DNA of 64,000 nt, from contig CAJTIU010000001.1 in assembly GCA_910576335.1 (NCBI GenBank), positions 310,001 to 374,000 of the forward strand, given 5' to 3'. This stretch comes from Lachnospiraceae bacterium (lineage in GTDB: Bacteria > Bacillota > Clostridia > Lachnospirales > Lachnospiraceae). The notes below the pieces were generated by a model. That model was not told the DNA's origin, did not search any database, and saw nothing but the letters and a program-made list of their open reading frames with translations. Shown here piece by piece: positions 48,216 through 57,100 of this stretch (within the stretch, counting starts at the first letter, position 1; each line of letters begins with the position of its first letter). Both the position numbers and the translations under genes were made by a program.

Positions 48216-49817
48216 TTACTGTTTCCGTTTTATGCGTGAAAGAGAAACCCCGCACAGCAGAGCCGCCAGGAAACAGATGGCGGACAGTCCCCATGGAAGC
48301 AACGGGAATACTTCCCCGGTCTTTGGTATGATGTCCTGGGGATTGGTATGTTCCAAATCCCGTTCACTGTTGATCTCCACCACAGTAACCAGCCCCTCTG
48401 TAATGCTAAAGCGGATCCGTGCTGTTTCCCCATAGAATCCGGCAGGTGACTTTTTCTCCCGCAGATAGTAGTCCCCTTCCGGCAAAAGCAGCGTCCCTTT
48501 CCCATCCTTTACTGTCAGTTCCCCCGCCTTTTTTCCATCGCTGCCATAGGCAATCAGCTTTTGGCCGGACAGTTTTTCCCCTGTGCCGGAAGCGGCGTTT
48601 ATGACCTGTAATGTACCTGTTTTTTTATTGCTGCTATTTTCCCTGGCGCTATCCCCTGTCTTTTCTGGAGATCCTGTCTTTTCTGAAGGAGAAGCAGCTG
48701 GAGCGGAAGAAAGGGCGGGAGATGGGGAAACTTGCGCTGACGGATCTTTTGCCGCGCCATCCTTTTCCTCTTTTTTTTCTGGTTCCGTGACCTCTTCTTT
48801 TTCATTTGTTACTGTTTCCTCCGTTGTCTGGCCGGAATGGACTGTGAAATCAATTTTTTCCTCGTCCAGACGGTAGCCTTGCGGGGCTTCCAGTTCCAGG
48901 AAATAATAGCTGCCCGGATCCAGTTTTATTTCTGCCACGCCTTTGCGGTCGGTAATGATCTCACCCATGCGGTTGTCTGTATCCGCGTCATAAATCCCAA
49001 AAACCGCGTCTTTGAGCCTTTTCCCATCTTCTGAATCCCGTTTCGTGATACGGAACGCACCCGGTTCCTCTTTGGATTCTTTCACCTTGCGGTTTGTGAC
49101 GGACAATTCCTCCACGCCGCCCGCCTGCAGGGAGATACGGAATGTTTCATCAGGGAGGCAGTACCCTTTTGGGGCGGCAGTTTCCTTTATGGTATAACTG
49201 CCTGCCGGCAATTCCAGGCTTGCGGTCCCATCCTCGCCAGTCAGCAGTTCACCCGCTTTCTTGCCGCTCCCCGCTTCATAAACGGAGAATACGGCTCCAG
49301 GCAGCTTTTTATCTTTCCTGTCAACGTCAGTTTTGGTAATCTTTACCGTTCCTGTTTCCGGTTTCGGCTCCTGTTCCGGCAGGCGCTTATTGGTGACGGC
49401 GATTTCCTGGGTTTTCCCGGCAGTCACCATGGCCGTGTATTTTTCACCGGACAGCTGGTAGCCTTCCGGGACGCACTGTTCCTGGATATAATATTCCCCT
49501 GGGGCAAGGGATGCCTGGGCGGTCCCGTCCTCCCCGGTCAGCATTTCCCCAGCCTCTGTGTTGTCGGGAGCAAAATATATTTTAAAGGATGCGCCGGGCA
49601 GGGGTTCCCTGGTATCTTCATCCGTTTTAGACAGCTTAAGACAGCCGTTTTCCTCCTGCTGTCCCCCTTCATCTGCCTCTGATTCTCCCATGCCATTTCC
49701 CGACACGCTTTCCACTTCGGCTTCAGGCAGCACCTCCTCTGCCCGTGCCGTCACAGGCATAGCCATAAGTGTAAAAAGGCACAGGGATATAAAATAAGTA
49801 GTGATCTTTTTTAACAT
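48216..49817 (-). CDS. Cell-wall-anchored SpaA/CnaB repeat surface protein
   Basis: About 533 residues from the ATG at 49817 (AGGAGG upstream). Signal peptide MLKKITTYFISLCLFTLMAM...ARA. Four CnaB/SpaA-like beta domains each end in VTN or an equivalent: about 50-135 (LKLSKTD), 145-230 (VKITKTD), 240-325 (FRITKRD) and 395-475 (LQVINAA). The Lys, Glu (IQEQ, IKET) and Asn needed for isopeptide bonds are visible in the first three. The fourth lacks the strand Lys. A Pro/Ser/Glu spacer lies before domain 4. The sorting signal is IPKTG, then a membrane segment and RIKRKQ. The dedicated sortase is just upstream. Probably an adhesin or mating-contact protein. Confidence 0.9.
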   Translation of the reverse strand: MLKKITTYFISLCLFTLMAMPVTARAEEVLPEAEVESVSGNGMGESEADEGGQQEENGCLKLSKTDEDTREPLPGASFKIYFAPDNTEAGEMLTGEDGTAQASLAPGEYYIQEQCVPEGYQLSGEKYTAMVTAGKTQEIAVTNKRLPEQEPKPETGTVKITKTDVDRKDKKLPGAVFSVYEAGSGKKAGELLTGEDGTASLELPAGSYTIKETAAPKGYCLPDETFRISLQAGGVEELSVTNRKVKESKEEPGAFRITKRDSEDGKRLKDAVFGIYDADTDNRMGEIITDRKGVAEIKLDPGSYYFLELEAPQGYRLDEEKIDFTVHSGQTTEETVTNEKEEVTEPEKKEEKDGAAKDPSAQVSPSPALSSAPAASPSEKTGSPEKTGDSARENSSNKKTGTLQVINAASGTGEKLSGQKLIAYGSDGKKAGELTVKDGKGTLLLPEGDYYLREKKSPAGFYGETARIRFSITEGLVTVVEINSERDLEHTNPQDIIPKTGEVFPLLPWGLSAICFLAALLCGVSLSRIKRKQ

Positions 49818-49830
49818 AAATTGCCTCCTT

Positions 49831-50535
49831 TCATTCTTCCAACCGCAGCGCACGGACGATCAGCCGGTGCGTCGCTTTTCTTATAGGGGTACAGGTATAT
49901 AGGGTTAATTGCGCCCTGCCTTCCTGCGGCAGGGAAAAAACAGCCGGGTCGTCTGGATCCACGGTCAGCGTTTCCTCTACAATAAAACACATGGCCTCCC
50001 CATTCGCCGCAGTAAAAAGGATCTCATCCCCGGCCTCCAGTTCGTCAAGGCGGTTAAAATGCTGCCCGGACGTATAGCTCCGGTGTCCGGCGATCACAGC
50101 GTTTCCCACGCTCCCCACCATATCCGTCTGCATTACCCAGCCCTCGGAAATTTTAAGCTGCTTTTCCGATACTCCCGCAGTGACCGGAAGTTCTGCCTCA
50201 ATCCTGGGGATTGAAAGGATTCCGATCTCAGACCCTTCCTTTGGCAGTTTGACAGCTTCCTTCTCTGGCTGTCCTGCTTCCGTCTCCTGTTCAAATATCG
50301 CTTTTTCCTCCAAAAGGCTGCTTCCCGCAACCCGTTCCGCAATCTCTGGGACCTTAGCGGGTTCATGCGGCAATTCTTTCTGCCTTGCCTCTTTCTCTAT
50401 CCGCGAAAGGAGCGCCGCCTGCTGCTCCTGTTCTTTGTGCTGTTCCCAGGAAGGGAAAAGCGCCAGCACTGTCCCGGCAAGGGCCGCTGCTAAAAGAGCG
50501 GCGGACAGCAGCGCCTTTTTATGTGTCTGTTTCAT
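49831..50535 (-). CDS. Sortase (class D-like)
   Basis: 234 residues. N-terminal membrane anchor (LLSAALLAAALAGTVLALF), then a linker and the sortase barrel: IGILSIPRIEAELPV, catalytic His in NAVIAGHRSYTSG (about 150), Cys in LTLYTCTPI (about 215) and Arg in KATHRLIVRA (about 225). It attaches proteins with LPXTG-type signals to the wall. Its neighbour with IPKTG is the obvious substrate. The start overlaps the end of the 68-residue cysteine-rich gene by 17 bases. Confidence 0.9.
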   Translation of the reverse strand: MKQTHKKALLSAALLAAALAGTVLALFPSWEQHKEQEQQAALLSRIEKEARQKELPHEPAKVPEIAERVAGSSLLEEKAIFEQETEAGQPEKEAVKLPKEGSEIGILSIPRIEAELPVTAGVSEKQLKISEGWVMQTDMVGSVGNAVIAGHRSYTSGQHFNRLDELEAGDEILFTAANGEAMCFIVEETLTVDPDDPAVFSLPQEGRAQLTLYTCTPIRKATHRLIVRALRLEE

Positions 50536-50725
50536 GGTTCCTCCTTTTCCTGCCCATACCGGACATTAAATCTTTCATGCAGCTCCCGACACATGGGCGG
50601 CCAAGGCCGTAAGGGCAGCCCCGGCATTTCTCAAGAGATGAGGGCGATCCTGTCTCCCTGGCCTGCCGGGCCGACGGTTTCTGCGCCATCATGTACTCAT
50701 ATGGGGAATCCGTAAACCGTGCCAT
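50519..50725 (-). CDS. 68-residue cysteine-rich protein
   Basis: From the ATG at 50725, preceded by AGGAGG with a nine-base gap; the frame continues upstream but reads as Arg/Met-rich nonsense opposite the DUF4366 gene. Sequence: MARFTDSPYEYMMAQKP, then the cluster CRGCPYGLGRPCVGSC (four cysteines, about 36-51) and a basic end. It could bind a metal cluster. It sits between the DUF4366 and sortase genes with four- and 17-base spacing or overlap, so it is part of the operon. Function unknown. Confidence 0.7.
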   Translation of the reverse strand: MARFTDSPYEYMMAQKPSARQARETGSPSSLEKCRGCPYGLGRPCVGSCMKDLMSGMGRKRRNHETDT

Positions 50726-50729
50726 GGCT

Positions 50730-51761
50730 TTACCCCTCCTGTTCTTCCCCGTCCTCCGAGTAATCATCTTCCGGGTAGTCATCATAGAATGCCGCATCCA
50801 TACCTGACTGCCCTGTTTCCCCTGTGCCTGCCGGGACTTTTTCTTCCTCATCCTCATTGATTTCCGCCTCATCCTCGTCCTCCAGCAGGTCGTCCAGATC
50901 CTCGGCATCGTCCAGGTCGTGCTTCGGCTTGTAGACTTTCAGATAGTAGCCCGCCCCGCCGACAGCAAGCGCCGCGAGCAGAATGAACAGGAAGGCTCCG
51001 CCGCCTCCCTTTTTAGGTTTTTCCGGCTGGGTTTCTTCCGGCGTTTCGGTTTCTCCCGGTTCCCCGGCGCAGGATTTCAAGTCATTTTTGCAGACCGGAC
51101 AGGCCGTATCTACCTTCCCGGTTTCACACTGTGTCGCGCAGGAGCAGGTTTCCACCGCCGGCATAGCGCTTTCTCCCCCGGCATTTTCTTCCTTATTTTT
51201 TTCTGCCAGATCCATCAGATCTTTTTCCGTGACGGCATTCAGGAAATAAACATTTTCATCTTCCCTCTGGCGGTCTATTACCAGATAGAAGATGTTCTCA
51301 TCCGGCGTGGTGAATGTGTAAAATTCCTTTCCTTCCGTGTCAGTGGCATTGTCCAGTACGGATGCCTGCCCGTCCGGAGTAAGGGGCTTCTGCTCCGGCT
51401 CCGCTGCCGGTGTCTGATAGCCGGGGTTCCTTACATTAACCACATTGGACTGGTTCCCGGCAAAGTCAACTGCGTAAATCCCGACTGTTTCCTGGCTGTC
51501 CTTTGCGAAATCCGCAAAATCCAAGTCAATAGCGCCGTCCACACGGTAATTGACGCGTTTCTCCCCAATATATACCGCATCCACGCCGGAATCATCATCA
51601 CTGGCTTCAATATGCAGCGTACCGTCTTTCACTTCCGCGCTGACGGTAGGCGGGGTAGTATCCGTATCGGTGCTGCCTGCCGCGAATGCTGGCACAGGCG
51701 TAAAAAACGCGCCTATGCACAGCATAAGCGCCAGAAATATGTGTCTGATTTTAATTTTCAT
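50730..51761 (-). CDS. DUF4366 / CD1107-family membrane protein
   Basis: 343 residues. Signal peptide (MKIKIRHIFLALMLCIGAFFTPVPAFA). Extracellular beta-rich part (about 35-110, an Ig-like fold with YAVDFAGNQSNVVNV). DUF4366 region with FYTFTTPDENIFYLVIDRQREDENVYFLNAVTEKDLM. Cysteine cluster CSCATQC ... CPVC (about 205-225). A membrane helix (GAFLFILLAALAVGGAGYYL) and an acidic cytoplasmic tail. It is a usual member of Tn1549-like transfer operons, probably in the envelope-spanning channel. Confidence 0.88.
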   Translation of the reverse strand: MKIKIRHIFLALMLCIGAFFTPVPAFAAGSTDTDTTPPTVSAEVKDGTLHIEASDDDSGVDAVYIGEKRVNYRVDGAIDLDFADFAKDSQETVGIYAVDFAGNQSNVVNVRNPGYQTPAAEPEQKPLTPDGQASVLDNATDTEGKEFYTFTTPDENIFYLVIDRQREDENVYFLNAVTEKDLMDLAEKNKEENAGGESAMPAVETCSCATQCETGKVDTACPVCKNDLKSCAGEPGETETPEETQPEKPKKGGGGAFLFILLAALAVGGAGYYLKVYKPKHDLDDAEDLDDLLEDEDEAEINEDEEEKVPAGTGETGQSGMDAAFYDDYPEDDYSEDGEEQEG

Positions 51762-51999
51762 AAGGTTCCGTTTCCTCCTCTTTTACAGGTTTTTCCTGGG
51801 GCAGTCCCTTCATGGACTGGATAAGGCCCAGGATTGTTTTCAGTTCCTCCGGCGAGGCGGTGACATTCCGCACGGTCTGGATAATTTCCATATTTTCATG
51901 TTCCGTAATTTGGCGCTCAATGTCCTTTACACGCACCTGCCACTCGGCGGCTTTCTGCCTTGCCTTCTCAAGATCCGTTTTCAGCCGTTCGATCTTCAT
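51751..51999 (-). CDS. DUF4315 family protein
   Basis: 82 residues from the ATG at 51999. Coiled-coil protein with MKIERLKTDLEKARQKAAEWQVRVKDIERQITEHENMEI and NVTASPEELKTILGLIQSMKG, the standard DUF4315 pattern. It overlaps the ends of the genes on both sides (11 bases into DUF4366, 32 bases with the radical SAM gene), indicating a tightly packed operon. Confidence 0.85.
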   Translation of the reverse strand: MKIERLKTDLEKARQKAAEWQVRVKDIERQITEHENMEIIQTVRNVTASPEELKTILGLIQSMKGLPQEKPVKEEETEPYEN

Positions 52000-52909
52000 T
52001 TCCCACTCCTTTCTGTTTCCTGCGCCAGTTAGGGTCAAAGTCATTGAAATCCGGCACGGCACGGAAAAACCATTTATTGTTCGCCCACTGCTGGAGACGG
52101 CGTGTGATAGGTGGGGCAGTGGACTTTTCATACACCATCACATACGGGTCGTACCCCATGCCCCGCAGGGTATAAACGCGGTATAAATCCTGTTCATGGG
52201 TGCTTCCATAATTGGTAAGGACATAGACCCGGCGTTTCCGGCAGTCTTTTACGCTGGTCAGGTCTGCGAACCGCTTAAAATACGGGGTCAGGTCATCTTC
52301 CGGGTTATCCCACGCGAAATGCAGCATTTTCGTCCTTACACGGTTTAAAGCCGCCGCTTTCTCCGGCGTGACAAGGCGTATGTCAAGCCCCTGGGTGAAA
52401 TCCACCATCGCGCGGCTTTCCGCAAGTTGCCCCAAAAGCCGTTCCCAGTCTGGGCAGGCTAACAGGTTCGCGTCCAGGAGTTTGATCTCTTTCTCCCCTG
52501 ACCAGAACTCGGAAAGGTTTGCTACCGCTACGGCCTTCCTCCCTTCCTTTTCACCAACGATGCAGAAGCCGCAGCCGCGGGGACAGCCACGGGACAAAAA
52601 CCCGTATGCCGTCCCGGAAAACTGCGGATACAGCCCATAGTCCGGGCGGGTATGTTCCACATCATCCGGCAGCTTTCCCGTAAGACCATACCCAGTGCCG
52701 CCCTTTATGATCCGGTCGGCGCGTATCCTGCCTGTATAGTCTTTGGAATAGCTGTCTGTAAATACACGGCTCATATATACAAGATCATATTGCCTGCGCC
52801 CGTCATGCCATTCCACGGTATCGCCCCGCGCCTTGTGGTAAGCCGAAATCTTCATCAGGCACAGGTTTGGCCAGCGGTGGCCGTCCACGTCTATCAGCCC
52901 GATCTTCAA
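51968..52909 (-). CDS. Radical SAM protein of the transfer operon
   Basis: About 313 residues from a TTG at 52909 (GGGAG eight bases upstream), giving MKIGLIDVDGHRWPNLCLMK, a B12-binding-like N-terminal fold (about 1-95). Radical SAM core: GCPRGCGFCIVGEKEG (about 110-125), the CxxxCxxC motif for a [4Fe-4S] cluster. The rest has LLDANLLACPDWERLL and VDFTQGLDIRLVTPEKAA, typical of the TIM-barrel. It should generate a 5'-deoxyadenosyl radical; the substrate is unknown. Its recurrence in ICE transfer operons suggests modification of a transfer component or DNA, which is inference. Confidence 0.88.
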   Translation of the reverse strand: MKIGLIDVDGHRWPNLCLMKISAYHKARGDTVEWHDGRRQYDLVYMSRVFTDSYSKDYTGRIRADRIIKGGTGYGLTGKLPDDVEHTRPDYGLYPQFSGTAYGFLSRGCPRGCGFCIVGEKEGRKAVAVANLSEFWSGEKEIKLLDANLLACPDWERLLGQLAESRAMVDFTQGLDIRLVTPEKAAALNRVRTKMLHFAWDNPEDDLTPYFKRFADLTSVKDCRKRRVYVLTNYGSTHEQDLYRVYTLRGMGYDPYVMVYEKSTAPPITRRLQQWANNKWFFRAVPDFNDFDPNWRRKQKGVGNEDRTAENGS

Positions 52910-52925
52910 AATATCCACTCCCTTC

Positions 52926-53447
52926 CTACTGCTTTTTTGTTTCGTCCAGATAGGCAAACTCCAACTGGTTTTTACATATCCCGCTGCAAAGGTAGCCGCT
53001 CTGGAACGGAACCCGTTTCGATTTCTCCCGGTCTTCCCCTATGTATTCCACCCTGGGGCTGAGCCAGAGCATTTCCACCCGGTTGTCATGGAACATCCGG
53101 AACCGCTCTTTGCTGTCAAAAATGCCCTGGAAATTCAGGAGCATGGCAAAGGGCCTGCCGATTTCATACAGCCGCCGGATCACCTGGCCTTTCAGGCTGT
53201 ATGGCGGGTTACTGATAATATAATCACAGTCCGGCGCTTCAGCCTTAAAAAAATCCTGCCCGGTATGGATATGCCCGTGTATGACACGGAACCCATGGCC
53301 GGACAGCACTGTGACAAACGCGCTTTCTGCTGTATCGAACGGACACCACACCACGGAACCGGCTTTCAGCCGTTCCATGATTGGGTATACCGCGTAAGCA
53401 GGTGTAAAATACTCATCATTTTTGTTGAATTGGTGCTGGATCTGTAT
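52926..53447 (-). CDS. N6-adenine methylase-like protein with apparent ATA start
   Basis: 173 residues if translation starts at ATA 53445-53447. Homology-like N-terminal sequence IQIQHQFNKNDEYFTPAYAVYPIMERL resembles the K-N-D-E-x-x-T-P-x-x-A-V-x-P-I opening of element-borne adenine methylases. It lies upstream of the first ATG (53378) and needs a start at ATA, which has GGAGG exactly eight bases before it. Catalytic motif YIISNPPYSLKGQV (about 80). The methyl-donor motif is VVWCPFDTAESAF. No ATG, GTG or TTG is available between the stop and that ATG. The short form would still hold NPPY. Probably methylates element DNA. Confidence 0.75.
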   Translation of the reverse strand: MQIQHQFNKNDEYFTPAYAVYPIMERLKAGSVVWCPFDTAESAFVTVLSGHGFRVIHGHIHTGQDFFKAEAPDCDYIISNPPYSLKGQVIRRLYEIGRPFAMLLNFQGIFDSKERFRMFHDNRVEMLWLSPRVEYIGEDREKSKRVPFQSGYLCSGICKNQLEFAYLDETKKQ

Positions 53448-53553
53448 CGCCTGCGCCTCCTTTCTGTTTACAATTTAATTGTCGCTCCTCAGTGGAAATA
53501 TCGTTGTCCTCAGTTCCCCAGTCATTTTAACTGTGCCTGAAGCAGTGGCTCCA

Positions 53554-54039
53554 TCATCTCCCCAAATTCATGTCGGGGGAGTGCCTCTCCTTTTTTATTT
53601 CAGGAGTTTTCCTTGCTGCGGCCACCGCCTTTCCCGCTGCGAGATCCTTTATTACTGATACCCGTCCTGCGGCCTCTCTTTTCAGATCAGGAGGGTTCCT
53701 TGCCGCTACCGCCTTTCTCCCCGCGAGGTCCTTCATCACTGATGGCCGTCCCACGGCTTCCTTCTCCGGCGCAAAAGCCTCCTTCTCCTGGGCATCAAGC
53801 AGCTTCTGTAAGCGTCCCTCTGCCGAAGCAAGCATATCTTCCAGCATGGCTATCCGCTCCTCCATACGGTCAGACGCGTCACTTGCCCCGCCCGTCTCCA
53901 GCATGAATCTCTCCAGCCTGTCTTTTTCACTGCTGATATGCTGTTCCAGCGTCTCGCACTCTGCCATAAGGCTCCCGATCGTTTCAACCGGCTGCTGCAC
54001 GTCCTGTTCCGCTGGTGCCTGATCCAATCCTTTCTCCAT
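53554..54039 (-). CDS. Coiled-coil protein with two SV[MI]KDL tail repeats
   Basis: About 161 residues from the ATG at 54039 (GAGG six bases upstream). The N-terminal two thirds are helical (METIGSLMAECETLEQHISSE-type, then MEERIAMLEDMLASAEGRLQKLLDAQ). The tail carries a duplicated unit of about 26 residues: GRPSVMKDLAGRKAVAA and GRVSVIKDLAAGKAVAA. This unit shares the P-S-V-x-K-D-L motif with other proteins of the element. No recognised domain. It is in the transfer operon between the hydrolase and methylase-like genes. Confidence 0.7.
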   Translation of the reverse strand: MEKGLDQAPAEQDVQQPVETIGSLMAECETLEQHISSEKDRLERFMLETGGASDASDRMEERIAMLEDMLASAEGRLQKLLDAQEKEAFAPEKEAVGRPSVMKDLAGRKAVAARNPPDLKREAAGRVSVIKDLAAGKAVAAARKTPEIKKERHSPDMNLGR

Positions 54040-54149
54040 CTTATTCCTCACCGCCTTTCTGGCATTTCTCCCGGTTTTCTGGATTTACTGACTGTTGTTT
54101 ATCCATCTTTTATGTAGCTTTATCTGCTCCAATCGCCACGCAACACCTT

Positions 54150-57100
54150 TCATGGCAGCCTTCCCCCACTGTAGAACTTTGATGACCAATAAGATCCGTC
54201 AATATTGGCGTAGGAGATTGGGTTTCCACAGTGGATCATGCGCCCTCCGCCCACATAGATCCCTACATGGGTGACTGGGGTGGCCGCTGAGTAAGTCCCG
54301 GTAAAAAAGACCAGATCCCCAGGCTGCATATTCTCCCTGGAAACAGGTGTGCAAAGGTTGTAAAGCCCTTGTGCCGTCTGCCTCCCCACGCTCCCTACGC
54401 CGGAATGGTTGATCACCCAGGACACAAACCCGGAGCAGTCAAAGGACGTGGACGGGGAGGAGCCTCCCCAAACATATGGGAACCCCAGATATTTCTCCGC
54501 TTCCGCAAGCATGGCGGCAAAGCTGCCGTCGCCCATGGCCGCCCCTGGGTTCGCCGGGAAATCCGGCCCGCCAGCCGCGCCGCCGCCCGGAAGGTAGCCG
54601 TTCCCACCGTTGTCTACATAATAGTAAGGGTTGAGGTACTGCCCGTTGTGGGTGACTTCCAAGTGCAGATGCGGCCCGGTGCTGCTCCCTGTGCTGCCTA
54701 CGGCGGCTATGGTATCCCCCTGCGCCACTTCCTGCCCGGCCCTCACCGAAAGGGAGGAACAGTGGGCGTACCGTGACTGGTAGCCGTCCTCACCTTCAAT
54801 CACTACACACAGGCCATAGCCCCCGGCATTGCCTGCCGATATAACACGCCCATTCTGGATCGCTTTAATAGGAGTGCCGGCCGCCACGCTGATGTCGATC
54901 CCACGGTGCAGATCTTTTACCCCGGTAGAAGGGTGTATCCTGTAGCCGTAAGGGCTGGCGACATAGGCAATCCATGGGAAACCAAAAGGATTCCCATAAC
55001 ACTGGCGGTTTCCGCAGGTCTGCATATACACACCATAGCGGTCTGCCTGGTCGTCTGCTGTCAGGCTTGCCGTAATAATCTCCGATAAGGGTCGTACTGT
55101 AAGCGTTGTTTTCAGGATATACCAGTCATATTCCTGCTCCTCATCATTTTCGTCCCTATAAGTGCGGGTTTCCACAACCACTTCCCTTGTGAGCTGGTAC
55201 TGTTCCCCGAAAAGCCGGTTCAATTCCGCCTCCACCTGAGCATAGGTAAAATCGCCGTATGCCGCTGACAGGTAGCCCATTAGTTCATACGGATTATGCC
55301 CGATCTCCCCGATGCTGTAACGGTATTCATCATAGTCCGGGTAATTGGTTTCCGTGCTGTTGATATTCTTCTGCAAATCAGTTTCCAGTTCTGTATAGCG
55401 CAACTCGCTTTGTTCAATCTCCGTATCTCCCGCGACATAACAGGTAGACACAATGGCAGACTGGACACCTGTGATCATGGCCGAACAGGAAGAAAACAGG
55501 GAGCCGGACAAAGCCACAATCAGGACGGCCAATGCCACAATGACAAGGACAGCCTTATGCGCCACTATTTTCTGCGCCAAGGCACGGATTACCTTTCCGG
55601 TAGCGGTCAGAACATTCGTGGTATGTTTCGCGCCTTTTGCCGTTTCCCTTGCCGCGGCGGCATATTTCTGTTTCAGCTTCTGTTTTTGCAGCCATCTGGA
55701 AAATGCTTTCTTCCGCAGTTCCGGGTTATCCGCAAGGAGCTTCTGGTAGGCCATGTCCATGTTGGCTTTTGCGAGGCGTTTCTCTGCCCGCCGCACTTTG
55801 CGGTAGGGCTTGTCGTGGAGCCTGCATTTATTCCAGCGCAGGAACCGGCCAGTGGCGCGTTCTGCGGAAAATTCTGCCTTATGCGCTGCTTCCACGCCCA
55901 CATTATCACGCTCTGTTTCTCGTACCTTCTGGTGGGCTTTTAAGATAACCCCCGTCTTAACTGTCCTTCCCAGGGCTTTCCCGGCCCGTTTCGGAAACGG
56001 CGGTTTCTCATATTCTGGGATAACCTCTGTTTCAAAACGCAGCCGGCGTTTCACTTTCCCGGATCCACTGTCATACTGCCTCTGCAAATAGGCGCGGCGG
56101 CGGGTAGGGAGTTTTGACTGTGCCTTTTCCAGCTTTTTCCCTGCTGTTTCCACGTTCTGCTGTGCTTTTTCATACCTTTTCTGCTGTTTCGGTGTCCCTT
56201 GTGGGCTTCCCTGAGCCGTTCCCTGTTGGGATGCGCTGATTTTACGCTCCTCCGGCGGCAACTCGCTCCGGCCATAATGTAGCCGTGATGTTTCCGGTTT
56301 CGGTGTGTCAGAAGGGAGTTTCTCTGACACTTTCTTTTTATCTGATGTAAGATATTGGGTATGTACCTCCTCCCCTTCCTCATGTCCGAACCGCAATCGC
56401 CTTGATTCTGGAGAAACTGGCGGCTCCCCCGTCATTCCAGATTCCGGTTTTTCCCTGTCAGAAGAAAATTGTACCGCCATCCGCTTCTTCAGGGCAGACC
56501 GGTCTTTATTTGGTTCCCTCTTTAGATCCTCATGCCCGAACTGAAGTCGGCCAGATCTTGGCATACCCGCTTCCGGCTTCTCCCGGCTGTTGTTTTCCGG
56601 CAAGCCTGTTTCTGGATTGGTCTGTCTGCCGCTTTCCGGCCTTGCGGCATCGGCAGTAAATTTTGCCGCCATCCCCTTTTTTATTGCCTGCCGTCCCTTC
56701 GCTGGCTCCACGTTTTTATCCTCATGGGCATAATGAAGCCGCCCATTTTCCGATAAACCTGTTTCTGAATTGATCTGGCTGCTGTTTTCCGGCTTTGCGG
56801 CATCGGCAGCGAATTTTGTCGCCATCCTCTTTTTTATTGCCTGCCGTCCCTTCGCTGGCTCCACACTTTTATCCTCATAGGCATAATGGAGCCGCCCATT
56901 TTCAAGCAAGCCTGTTTCTGGATTGATCTGGCTGCTGCTTTCCGGCTTTGCGGCATCGGCAGCGAATTTTGTCGCCATCCTCTTTTTTATTGCCTGCCGT
57001 CCATTTGTTGGCTCCCCTGATTTATCTCCCGGTTTAAATGATAATTGTCCGCAGGGATTGTCTGTAGCAGGGGTTTCGTTAGCTGCCGAGGTTTCAATGG

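Noticed and set aside
54050-54135. Two tiny minus-strand frames of about 21 codons upstream of the hydrolase stop
   Set aside because: Neither has a convincing ribosome binding site, and peptides this short cannot be supported from sequence alone.
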